From positions 3,720,001-3,784,000 of the forward strand of contig OY969793.1 of the NCBI GenBank assembly GCA_963703145.1: a DNA stretch of 64,000 nucleotides. The letters are read 5' to 3'. Each line of letters begins with the position of its first letter. The first letter of the stretch is position 1. The notes under the pieces were generated by a model. That model was not told the DNA's origin, searched no databases, and was given only the letters and a program-made list of their open reading frames with translations. The position numbers and the translations under genes are program-made. Shown here in pieces: positions 33,005 to 41,058 of this stretch. This DNA is from Bog-756 sp963703145 (GTDB lineage Bacteria; Actinomycetota; Acidimicrobiia; Acidimicrobiales; RAAP-2).

Positions 33005-33044
33005 CCGTTGCATCGGATACAAGACTCTCCTACACTGCAAGTCG
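33005..33044 (+). promoter_or_regulatory. Promoter block, copy 1 (upstream of the amidohydrolase arm)
   Basis: A 40-bp block with -35 TTGCAT (33008-33013), an exact 17-bp spacer and -10 TACACT (33031-33036), followed by GCAAGTCG. It is 37/40 identical to the block at 39981-40020, which reads on the opposite strand. Similarity continues to the Shine-Dalgarno CTGGAG (33065-33070) and the GTG of a mini-ORF. TTGCA and TGCAA half-sites at its ends give a long dyad that could bind a TetR-type regulator such as the one encoded at 34661. Confidence 0.65.
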
Positions 33045-33075
33045 CATAATCGATCGCAGAGAGTCTGGAGCGAAC

Positions 33076-33267
33076 GTGAGCGAGATCGACCTCGAGGCCG
33101 TCGGCTCCACCCGCACATGGGGACCGTCCCGCTGGGCCGGAATCCCACGTGGTCGGGCGGCCAGAGCGGAGCGGGGACATTGCTGCCGTGATCGCCCGAG
33201 TGACGCACCAAGGGATGCGTCCCAGTACGGAGGGGTGGCTATCAGACCCAGAAGTGAGGACTCATGA
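33076..33267 (+). CDS. Mini-ORF 1, coupled to the amidohydrolase
   Basis: A 63-codon frame from GTG 33076 to a TGA that overlaps the amidohydrolase ATG (ATGA at 33264). CTGGAG lies 5 bases upstream, exactly as at mini-ORF 2. The peptide has a central W-A-G-I-P-R motif, then an Arg/Ala-rich, Cys-Cys-containing tail. It may be a leader peptide or simply carry ribosomes to the next gene. The shared layout, not a known family, is the support. Confidence 0.45.
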   Translation: MSEIDLEAVGSTRTWGPSRWAGIPRGRAARAERGHCCRDRPSDAPRDASQYGGVAIRPRSEDS

Positions 33268-34454
33268 GTACATATGAAGGACCGATTTTTGACGCGGACA
33301 ACCACCTCTACGAAACCGAGGATGCGCTGACGCGTTACCTTCCGAAGGAGTATGACGGCTTCGTCAAGTATGTGGAGGTGAAGGGTCGGACCAAGATCGC
33401 CATCAACAATCACATCAGTGAGTCCATCCCGAATCCCACCTTCGAGGTGGTTGCCCGCCCCGGTGCCTTTGCCGAGTACTTCGCAGGTAAGAACACCGAA
33501 GGTAAGTCACTACGCGAGTTCGCCGGAACCCCCATGCGGGCCATCGAGGCCTTTCGCTCTGCGGGACCCCGACTGGCACTCCTCGATGAATCCGGCATCG
33601 ATGCCGCCCTCATGTTCCCTACCTTGGCGAGCCTCATCGAGGTGAATCTGCTCGATGACCCGGACATGACCTGTACGGTCATCCACGCCTTCAACCAGTG
33701 GCTTCACGACGAATGGACGTTCGACTACGAGCACCGGATCTTCGCGACGCCCGTCGTGAATCCGTGCTTGCCCCAGCGCGGCGTCGAGGAGCTGGAGTGG
33801 GTGCTGGAACGCGGTGCGAAGGTCGTGTTGCTGAGGCCCGGCCCTGTCGCCGGGACAAGGGGGACCAGGTCCCCGTTCCTCCCAGAGTTCGATGCGTTCT
33901 GGAAGGTCGTGGCTGAATCCGGGGTTCTGGTGGCCATGCACGCGTCGGATTCCGGCTACCAGCGGCATGCCAATGAGTGGGAGGGTGACGGCCGCGACAT
34001 GCAGCCATTCGCCCCCCGGCCCTTCACCGACGCCGTCAACACTGGGCGGCCGATCAGCGACACGGTGACGTCGGCGATCTGTCACGGCATGCTGAGTCGA
34101 TTCCCGACGGTCAAGCTCATGAGCGTCGAGAACGGCGGAAGTTGGGCGCTGCCTTGTCTGAAGGCGCTCGAGAAGACCTACGGGAAGATGCCACAGGCCT
34201 TCATGGAGGATCCCCGTGACGTATTTCTCCGTAACATCTACATCAATCCGTTCTGGGAGGATTCGCTCGAGGCACTCATCGACGTCATGACACCAGAACA
34301 CGTCCTCTTCGGATCAGATTTCCCGCATCCCGAAGGGTTGGCCGAACCGTTCGCATGGGCCGAAGAGGTATCAGCCCTCTATCCCGAGGCGGCGGTGGCG
34401 AAGATCATGGGTGGCAACATGTTCGACCTCTTGGGACTGAAACAGCCCGCCTGA
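33264..34454 (+). CDS. Amidohydrolase-family metal-dependent hydrolase
   Basis: A 396-residue TIM-barrel amidohydrolase (Amidohydro_2, ACMSD-like). The N-terminal metal motif is FDADNHLYE, the second His is in VAMHASD, and the final Asp/His are in FGSDFPHPEG. Family lengths are 330-410. It hydrolyses or decarboxylates an unknown substrate. Expressed from the copy-1 promoter and overlapping mini-ORF 1 by 4 nt. An N-terminal remnant of a paralogue lies at 56946, where the VFDADTHRYET start matches IFDADNHLYET in this protein. Confidence 0.9.
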   Translation: MSTYEGPIFDADNHLYETEDALTRYLPKEYDGFVKYVEVKGRTKIAINNHISESIPNPTFEVVARPGAFAEYFAGKNTEGKSLREFAGTPMRAIEAFRSAGPRLALLDESGIDAALMFPTLASLIEVNLLDDPDMTCTVIHAFNQWLHDEWTFDYEHRIFATPVVNPCLPQRGVEELEWVLERGAKVVLLRPGPVAGTRGTRSPFLPEFDAFWKVVAESGVLVAMHASDSGYQRHANEWEGDGRDMQPFAPRPFTDAVNTGRPISDTVTSAICHGMLSRFPTVKLMSVENGGSWALPCLKALEKTYGKMPQAFMEDPRDVFLRNIYINPFWEDSLEALIDVMTPEHVLFGSDFPHPEGLAEPFAWAEEVSALYPEAAVAKIMGGNMFDLLGLKQPA

Positions 34455-34660
34455 TGACCCAGGTCGAGGCGTCCGCGGGGGGGTAGGAGATCGGGAAGAT
34501 GCCCGGTGTGTGGCCGCCACTATTCTACTGTTGGATGGGCACGACAGGACCCAGGGCGGACCTGCAGTGCCCTGATGGTCTCGGTTCGCTCAGCGCCGTA
34601 CGGTCCTGGAGGGTATGAAATGTTGGTCGTTGGAGTCGACGCCGGTAGAGGATGGTCCTG

Positions 34661-35386
34661 ATGACCGACCAGGAATCTGCGGCCACGGCCGAACCAGTGA
34701 AGCCCGGCTCCGGGGTGAGCCGACGTGACCGTGCGGTGTCGAGGTCGCTCGATTCGGCGAGGGCAAGGGCTGAGGGCCGATTCCAGCGGTTTCTGGATGC
34801 TGCCCTCGAGCTGATGAACGACGGAGAGCCGGGCCGGGACTTCACCGTCCAAGAAGTCGTGGATCGCTCAGGACAGTCCCTGCGCCTGTTCTACCAGTAC
34901 TTCGGTGGCAAGCATGAGCTGTTGCTGGCCCTCTTCGAGGATGTGGTTCGCTCCTCGTCGGAGTACCTCCGCGACCTGATCGCCGAGGAGGCGGACCCTC
35001 TCCGACGCCTCCATCGGTTCGTGGTGGAGTACTACCGGCTCTGTCGTCCCATCCCGGGTGGTGAGTCCACCGGGCACATTCCCAATGCCTGGATGCTCGT
35101 GGACTTCGCCCAGCAACTGCTCACCAGTTACCCGACCGAAGCCGCACTGGCCTTCGTCCCTCTGGTGTCGCTGTTCGGCGAGGTGCTGGACGACGCCGCC
35201 GCAGCCGACGCCCTCCGTCCCGGGCTCCGACGCAGCGCCATCGCCGGGACGGTGCTCGAAGCAATCATGTTCAACACCTTCTCCGCCACCATCAGCGGCA
35301 CCTCCATCCGGACCGAGGATTCAGACCCGGCCGAAGACTTGTGGGACCTCATTCTTCACGGGATAGGGGCTGGCGGACCCCATTAG
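34661..35386 (+). CDS. TetR-family transcriptional regulator
   Basis: A 241-residue regulator. The HTH spans about residues 37-83: FLDAALELMNDGEPGRDFTVQEVVDRSGQSLRLFYQYFGGKHELLLALF, given here by its pieces FTVQEVVDRSGQSLRLFYQY and FGGKHELLLAL. The ligand-binding helices follow and are not similar to a known subgroup by eye. The ATG at 34661 is preferred over 34652, since GAGG (34648-34651) is 9 bases away. TATTCT at 34521-34526 could be a -10. It lies centrally in the cluster and is the natural candidate to bind the duplicated promoter blocks. Confidence 0.92.
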   Translation: MTDQESAATAEPVKPGSGVSRRDRAVSRSLDSARARAEGRFQRFLDAALELMNDGEPGRDFTVQEVVDRSGQSLRLFYQYFGGKHELLLALFEDVVRSSSEYLRDLIAEEADPLRRLHRFVVEYYRLCRPIPGGESTGHIPNAWMLVDFAQQLLTSYPTEAALAFVPLVSLFGEVLDDAAAADALRPGLRRSAIAGTVLEAIMFNTFSATISGTSIRTEDSDPAEDLWDLILHGIGAGGPH

Positions 35387-35396
35387 CGCCAGCGGC

Positions 35397-35954
35397 TCAC
35401 TGGTCGTCGGGCCACGGAGGACGCATCGAATGGAAGTGGAAGGTGGTCAGCTCGATGAGTTGACCATCGGGGTCCTTGATCATGATGGCCAGTCCCCCCA
35501 TGTCGGTGTCTCCCAGGATCTCGCCACCATTGGCGGTGACCTTCTCCAGTGTCGACGGGAGGTCGGCCACGGCGATGGACAGGTGGGTGAGTCCCGGATG
35601 ATCCATGGCACGAGGTGGGCCTGTGCGCGACTGGGCATCGGCGAAGTGGATGAGCTCGAGGACGAAGCGACCGTGCGTCAGGTAGACCGCCTTGGTGCCC
35701 AGGGGCGGGGGCAGTTGGAGCAGTCGACTCGATCCCTCGTCGGGGATGTCCAGCTCCCACCAGTATCGAAACTGGAGCACGTCCTCGTAGAAGCGTCGGG
35801 AGCGTTCGAGGTCCGAGACACAGATGCCGACGTGGTTGAAGGCAGAATCCTCCTCCGGGTCGGCCACTAGCTCTGGTCCTGCTGGATCCCAGACGGCGCG
35901 GCAGCCACCGGCCGGCTGGCGATGCCGGTCCGGAGGCTCATGCAGGAGGGCCAT
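35397..35954 (-). CDS. VOC-family protein
   Basis: A 185-residue glyoxalase/extradiol-dioxygenase-fold protein: FNHVGICVSDLERSRRFYEDVL starts the first beta-alpha-beta module near residue 39, TKAVYLTHGRFVLELIHFAD ends it, and LTHLSIAVADLPSTLEKV starts the second, with a C-terminal DPDGQLIEL. Likely metal ligands are His (FNHVG), Glu (LELIHF), His (LTHLS) and Glu (LIELT). The N-terminal 38 residues are Arg/Pro-rich and overlap the aldehyde dehydrogenase end by 17 nt; a shorter start is possible. Last gene of the P450 operon. Confidence 0.88.
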   Translation of the reverse strand: MALLHEPPDRHRQPAGGCRAVWDPAGPELVADPEEDSAFNHVGICVSDLERSRRFYEDVLQFRYWWELDIPDEGSSRLLQLPPPLGTKAVYLTHGRFVLELIHFADAQSRTGPPRAMDHPGLTHLSIAVADLPSTLEKVTANGGEILGDTDMGGLAIMIKDPDGQLIELTTFHFHSMRPPWPDDQ

Positions 35955-37435
35955 AGGTGGAGGGCCGCTCTTCCAGAATCACCGTCTTCGTCTCCAGGAA
36001 GGGGAGCAACCCCTCGGTGCCCCCCTCTCGGCCGAGACCGGACTGCTTGAACCCGCCGAAGGCAATGGAGAAGTCGGTGCGGAACGAATTGTGCCCGACC
36101 GTCCCCGACCGCAGCCGGGCGGCCACTTCCCGGGCACGGTCGGCATCATTCGTGAACACCGATGCATTCAGCCCGTAGATGGTGTCATTCGCGATGGCCA
36201 CGGCGTCCTGCTCGTTCTTGGCCCGGATGACGCTCAACACCGGCCCGAAGATCTCCTCTTGGGCAATGGTGTCGGAGTTCTGCACATTGCCGAACACGGT
36301 GGGCTCGACGAACCAGCCCTTCTCGAGGTGCTTGGGCCGTCCGCCTCCGGTGGCCAGCGTCGCCCCCTCGGCCACGCCCTTCTCGACGTATCCGAGCACG
36401 CGGTCACGCTGGCGGCTCACCGCCAGGGGGCCCATCTGCGAATCGGGATCGAACTGATTCCCGACACGAACCTGGGCGAACTCACTGACGAGGGCATCCA
36501 CCAGCTCATCGTGGCGATGGTCGGACACGACGATCCGTGTCAGAGAGGAGCACACCTGCCCGGTCAGCATGCACTCGGCCTGCGTGAGTCGTTTGGCCGT
36601 CAGTCCGAGGTCGATGTCGTCCAGCACGACGGCCGCCGACTTTCCTCCCAGCTCGAGCGTGCAGCGGGCGATTCGCTCACCACACAGGGACGCGATTCGG
36701 CGTCCGGCTGCCGTCGAGCCGGTGAAGGTGATCTTGTCCACGTGCGGGTCCTTCACCAGCAGCTCGGAGACCTGGCGATCGGCCGTGATCACATTGAGCA
36801 CACCGGGCGGCAGTCCGATCTCCTCGGCGACCTCGGCGACAAGGTAGCCCTCGCCTGGCGCCTCCGGCGATGACTTCAGTACCACCGTGCAGCCAGCGAT
36901 CAGTGCGGGAGCGATCTTGTAGCTGATGAGCCCCAAAGGCCCATTCCAGGGAATGATGGCACCCACGACGCCGACGGGCTCCCTCACGATCAGCCCAAAG
37001 CCTGGGCTGCTGGGCTCGGCGCGCTGTTCCCAGTCGAAGGTGTCGGCCAAGCCGGCATAGAAGTCGAAGGTACCTGCGGCCCCGCCCGCGGCAGCGTGGG
37101 CGATCCGCTGGAGCACACCCGACTCGCGAGGCCAGATCTGTGCGATCGAGTCAGCGCGTGCCGCCAGCCCAGCCCCGAGAGTCCGCAAGTACTCAGCCCG
37201 CTGAGCATGAGTCATCCGAGGCCAGGGGCCCTCGTCGAAGGCCAGCCGTGCCGCTGCGACGGCCCTCATCATATCGGCTTCCTGGGCCTCGGCGACACTG
37301 AAGAAGTACTCCTCGGTTCCCGAGTCGAGTCACATCGATGGTGGCGTCCGAGCTGGGTACTACCCATTCACCGCCGATGAAGAATCGGTCGGCATGGCGG
37401 AGCGGTGAGCTGGTCTGTCTGTCGGCGAGTGACAT
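35938..37435 (-). pseudogene. Aldehyde dehydrogenase interrupted by a +1 frameshift
   Basis: About 498 residues if repaired. The start is solid: ATG 37435 behind AAGGAG. After DRFFIGGEWVVPSSDATIDV (about residues 16-35) an extra base near 37327 breaks the frame; the rest continues with DSGTEEYFFSVAEAQEADMM and runs to the end. Catalytic signatures are present in the second part: PWNGPLG, FTGSTAAGRR, LELGGKS, a Cys in GQVCSS and EEIFGPV. It probably oxidises an aldehyde made by the P450 next door to the acid. The break may be a sequencing insertion or a real lesion; either way the intact protein is not encoded as written. Confidence 0.85.
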
Positions 37436-37492
37436 GGGGACTCCTTCTTAGGTGTGGAAAGCGTCAGTGGGCTGCGTTCGTCGGTCGGGGCG

Positions 37493-38368
37493 TCAGCCTG
37501 AGAATCGGCTGATCACGTTCTCCCCATACTGCATCAGCAGGTCGGTATCGTCACTCCGAAACATGGCCGCGGGGATGACCACCCGCGTCACCCCGAGCGC
37601 CTCGAGGTCCTCGACCTCAGTTAGAGCCGTCTCGGCGTCAACGGAGTAGCTGCTGACCGTGAGCTCGATCGATGTGGGTTCGCGGCCCGCCACCTCAGCG
37701 GCCCGCCGCATCGCCTCCACCAGGCCGACCAGGTCGTCTCGATCGACACCAAATGGGAAGAATCCGTCACCGATTCGACCGGCTCGCTCCGCGGCAATCC
37801 TGCTGTGACCACCGACGTGGATGGGAATCGTTCCCCCTCGGGGTTGAGGGCGCAGGTAGACGTCCCGGAAGCTGACTGTGGCGCCGGCCATGCTGGCCCG
37901 TTCTTGCGACCACAGCGCTCGCATGGCTGCCATGGCCTCCTCGGTGCGCTCACCACGCTTCTCAAAGGGGATCCCGAGCGCTTCGAACTCCTCCCTCAGC
38001 CAGCCGATGCCGACCCCGAGCACCACCCGACCACCCGAGAGGTAGTCGAGCGTGGCCAGCTCCTTGGCCAGGAGCACCGGATTGCGTTGGGGCAGGATCA
38101 GGATGCCGGTGGCCAGCCGGATCGCCGATGTCTCCCTGGCCACGTAGGCCAACCAGATCAACGGATCGGGAAACGGCGCATCCTCGCCGGACGGCAGCCG
38201 ACCCGAAGGGTCGTAGGGATAGGTGGACCGATAACCGGAGGGCACCACGGCGTGGTCGACCGTCCAGATCGACTCGAATCCGGAGCTCTCGGCTGATCGA
38301 GCCAGTGCACAGGCCTGCTCCGGTTCGACAAATGGTCCGATGTTGGCAAATGCGATCCCGAACTTCAT
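37493..38368 (-). CDS. F420-dependent LLM-class oxidoreductase
   Basis: A 291-residue TIM-barrel oxidoreductase (TIGR03619-like). MKFGIAFANIGPFVEPEQA opens the chain, FESIWTVDHAVVP follows near residue 35, ATGILILPQRNPVLLAKELAT and DYLSGGRVVLGVGIGWLREEFEALG are the F420-binding signatures (given in part: LLAKELATLDYLSGGRV), then PIHVGGHS. The ATG at 38368 follows GGGGGGA. It lies between a P450 and an aldehyde dehydrogenase in one left-reading unit; role in that pathway is unknown. Confidence 0.9.
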   Translation of the reverse strand: MKFGIAFANIGPFVEPEQACALARSAESSGFESIWTVDHAVVPSGYRSTYPYDPSGRLPSGEDAPFPDPLIWLAYVARETSAIRLATGILILPQRNPVLLAKELATLDYLSGGRVVLGVGIGWLREEFEALGIPFEKRGERTEEAMAAMRALWSQERASMAGATVSFRDVYLRPQPRGGTIPIHVGGHSRIAAERAGRIGDGFFPFGVDRDDLVGLVEAMRRAAEVAGREPTSIELTVSSYSVDAETALTEVEDLEALGVTRVVIPAAMFRSDDTDLLMQYGENVISRFSG

Positions 38369-38438
38369 GGTCCCCCCGGGCCTGAGCCTTTCCTTGCGGG
38401 ACAGGCAGTACCTGACATCGTGTGGGACTCTTCGATCT

Positions 38439-39686
38439 CTAGACGAGGCCGCATCGCAGCGGCAGGTGCTTGATGCCGCCGTTGACAGCCGAATTGAGGC
38501 GCTCGGGAGGGGCGGCCAACTCGAACCACTCCAAGCGAGCGAGTAGATGACGGAACACCGCCTCCAACTCGACACGAGCCAGGTGTGCTCCCATGCAGAA
38601 GTGCGGTCCGGAGCCGAAGGCAAGGTGGTGGTTGGGCTGACGGTCCACGCGGAACTCGAAAGGATCGTCGAAGACGTCTTCATCGCGGTTCGCCGATGCA
38701 TAAAACAGCGCCACTCGTTCGCCGGCGCCAATGGTTGTTCCGCGCACCTCGGTGTCCTCGGTGGCCGTGCGGGTGAAGTGGATGATCGGGCTCACCCATC
38801 GAAGGATCTCCTCGACGGTGGAGGGGAGGAGTTCGGGGTGGTCGCGCAGACGTTCCCACTCGCCGCGGTGCTCGGAAAAGGCCAGGAGCCCCCCACTGAT
38901 TGCATTGCGGGTGGTCTCGTTTCCTGCCTCGACGATCAGCTCGCAGTAGTTGAGCAGCTCCTCTTCGCTGAGCGGCCTCCCATCGATCTCCGAGGCGATC
39001 AACTGACTGACGATATCGTCGCCCGGCTCACGTCGGCGCCGCTCGATCAGGGCACGCAAGTAGGCGTGCAACTCCCCTCGGGCCCGTCGAATGGTCTGGC
39101 CCGGCGTCTCGCCCGGCTGACGGAATTCGGGATCGTCCTTGCCGATGATCTCATTGGTCCAGCGGAACAGGAGTTGCCAGTCCTCACGGGGCACGCCCAG
39201 GATCCACGAGATGACGCCGATGGGTAGGGGGGCTGCCACCCGTTCCACAAAATCGAACTCACCGGTACCGTTGGTGGCCGCCAGTTCGTCGAGCACCTCG
39301 ACGGTGATGCGATCGATCTCCTCGAGCCGGGAGCGGATGGCCCGGGGCGTGAAACGTGGCATGGCCGTACGACGCAGCGGACCATGACGAGGTGGGTCGA
39401 GGGTGACCACCATGTCCGACGGCTGCATGGTTGCGCCCTTCCGGCCGATGATGAGGCCTTGCGCGCTCGAGAAGCGCTCGGGCTGGGCCGCGATCTCCAC
39501 GATATCGGCATGCTTGGTAATCGCCCAGAACGCTTCGTAGCCCGGTGGCTCGAGAAAGGCCACTGGCGACTCGTTTCGCAACCTGGTCCACACGGCATCC
39601 GGATAGCCGTGGAGCGCGAATCGGCTGGGCTCGACCAGGTCGAGTGGGTCAATTGGTAGTGCCGAACCGACCTGTGCCTTCATCAA
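38439..39686 (-). CDS. Cytochrome P450 (CYP125/142-like region signature)
   Basis: A 415-residue P450. The I-helix is AGNETTRNAISGG, a pattern seen in sterol- and terpenoid-hydroxylating actinobacterial P450s; the K-helix is EEILRW, and the heme loop FGSGPHFCMGAHLARV places the ligand at Cys364. The substrate is not determined. It is expressed from promoter copy 2, with mini-ORF 2 in its leader, and heads the operon P450-LLM-aldehyde dehydrogenase-VOC. A local electron donor could be the ferredoxin at 32523. Confidence 0.94.
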   Translation of the reverse strand: MMKAQVGSALPIDPLDLVEPSRFALHGYPDAVWTRLRNESPVAFLEPPGYEAFWAITKHADIVEIAAQPERFSSAQGLIIGRKGATMQPSDMVVTLDPPRHGPLRRTAMPRFTPRAIRSRLEEIDRITVEVLDELAATNGTGEFDFVERVAAPLPIGVISWILGVPREDWQLLFRWTNEIIGKDDPEFRQPGETPGQTIRRARGELHAYLRALIERRRREPGDDIVSQLIASEIDGRPLSEEELLNYCELIVEAGNETTRNAISGGLLAFSEHRGEWERLRDHPELLPSTVEEILRWVSPIIHFTRTATEDTEVRGTTIGAGERVALFYASANRDEDVFDDPFEFRVDRQPNHHLAFGSGPHFCMGAHLARVELEAVFRHLLARLEWFELAAPPERLNSAVNGGIKHLPLRCGLV

Positions 39687-39828
39687 ATACCGTCCTGTGT
39701 CGCTGGGCGAGTCTCGGCGGTCGAACTCGCCGGGGGGTGTCCCTCAACCGATTGGCGTGAGTTCGATGTCAAGCTTCCCCAGTCTGCAAGACGTCCGCAC
39801 TGTGATGCAGCTGTCGGTCCCGAAGCCG

Positions 39829-39951
39829 TCACCGCCGTTCGACCGTGATCGCTGGACCGGTCGCCCCAGGCGTTCGACAGTAGGAGCGGGGGATCCCGTT
39901 CCAATGACCGGGTCGGGAGGAGACCAAGACATGGTCGTCGGTCGTGCTCAC
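39829..39951 (-). CDS. Mini-ORF 2 in the P450 leader
   Basis: A 40-codon frame from GTG 39951 to TGA 39829-39831, with CTGGAG 5 bases upstream. The peptide shares V-S-x-x-D at the start and W-x-G-I-P-R in the middle with mini-ORF 1, but then diverges and stops 143 bases before the P450. It is either a conserved leader peptide or a shortened duplicate. Evidence is comparison with copy 1 only. Confidence 0.4.
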   Translation of the reverse strand: MSTTDDHVLVSSRPGHWNGIPRSYCRTPGATGPAITVERR

Positions 39952-39980
39952 ATCCACTCCAGAAGCTCGGATTGATTACA

Positions 39981-40020
39981 CGACTTGCAGTGTAGGAGAG
40001 CGCTGTATCCGATGCAACGG
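39981..40020 (-). promoter_or_regulatory. Promoter block, copy 2 (upstream of the P450 arm)
   Basis: Read on the minus strand, it has -35 TTGCAT (40017-40012), a 17-bp spacer and -10 TACACT (39994-39989). It matches the copy at 33005-33044 at 37 of 40 positions; the three differences fall together in the spacer (AGA against GCG). This drives the left-reading P450 operon. The region 40021-40262 then serves the SDR gene reading right and shows no clear promoter. Confidence 0.65.
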
Positions 40021-40262
40021 TCTCGATCGACCCAATGGAGGCAGTTCGTGCGCCCATACCGCCGGAAGTCGAATGAGGAATCGTGCGTTGGCCTGGTCTG
40101 ATAGGCCCAGATGCAGACTTGCCCTTGTCCACCGTCCGGAGAGAATAGTGTTTGCAGCGAACCCCTTGGTGGAACCGTCGCCGCCGGCAAAGGTAGAGCT
40201 ACGTTCCGGGACGAGATCGTGGGTGTCGCGACGGGGGCAGAGAGATGGGAGGCACGAGTCAG

Positions 40263-41058
40263 ATGAATCAGGAGCTTGCCGGGAAGGTGGCCGTCGTGAC
40301 CGGAGGCGCGAGCGGGCTGGGCCGCGCCACGGCTGAGACTCTTTGTCGAGGAGGGGGCCAGCGTCGTGATCGCCGACGTGGACGCTGAGCGTGGCGAAGA
40401 ACTGGCTACCTCCCTGGGGCCGTCGGCGGCCTTCAAATAGACGGATGTGGCCGACGCTGACGAGGTCGAGGCGCTGGTCGACTTTGCTGTCGCCGAGTTC
40501 GGTGGGCTCGACATCATGTTCAACAACGCCGGGGTCTCCAGCTCGTTCCGACGCCTCCTGCGAAACGACCTGTCGGATTTCGAGCGGGTCATGGCCGTGA
40601 ATGTCTTCGGCGTGATGGTCGGTAGCCAGTGTGCGGCCCGGTACATGGCGGTGCACGGTGGCGGCTCCATCATCAACACGTCCTCGATGGGTGCGCTCAC
40701 CGGTGGAGCCCTACCGATCGTCTACCGCACCTCCAAGGCGGCGATCATCCAGTTCAGTCGGTCGGCAGCCTCGGACCTGGCCGAGTACGGCATCCGTGTG
40801 AACTGCATCGCCCCAGGCCATATCGCCACGGGCATCACCAACTACGACCTCGGACCGGTGATCCAACTCACCCAGCCGCTCCAACGTCAGGGCACTCCGA
40901 CCGATGTGGCCAACGCCGTTCTCTTCCTGGCGAGCGACCGATCGGCACAGATCACCGGAATCGTCGTGCCGGTCGACGGCGGGACCGCGGCCGGTCCATC
41001 GATCAATCAGACAAAGCTCCTTCTGGCGAAGGGCAGCGGAGGTGGAGATGTCGGCTGA
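40263..41058 (+). pseudogene. Short-chain dehydrogenase with a frameshift and a nonsense codon
   Basis: An SDR of about 264 residues if repaired. The start ATG 40263 follows GGGAGG. VAVVTGGASGLGRATAE (cofactor motif GGxxxGxG) is followed by an extra base at about 40338; the frame then continues LFVEEGASVVIADVDAERG to a TAG at 40438-40440, after which the catalytic part is open from there on: NNAG in MFNNAGVSS, catalytic Ser in INTSSMGAL, YRTSK (Y-x-x-x-K). Two independent lesions make a real pseudogene likely. It overlaps the deacylase-like gene by 11 nt. Confidence 0.8.

Noticed and set aside
33005..40020. The two inverted 40-bp blocks as terminal inverted repeats of a 7-kb transposon
   Set aside because: They contain a well-spaced promoter, the match continues into a Shine-Dalgarno and start codon, no transposase lies inside and no target-site duplication is seen. 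A mobile origin is not excluded but is less likely.
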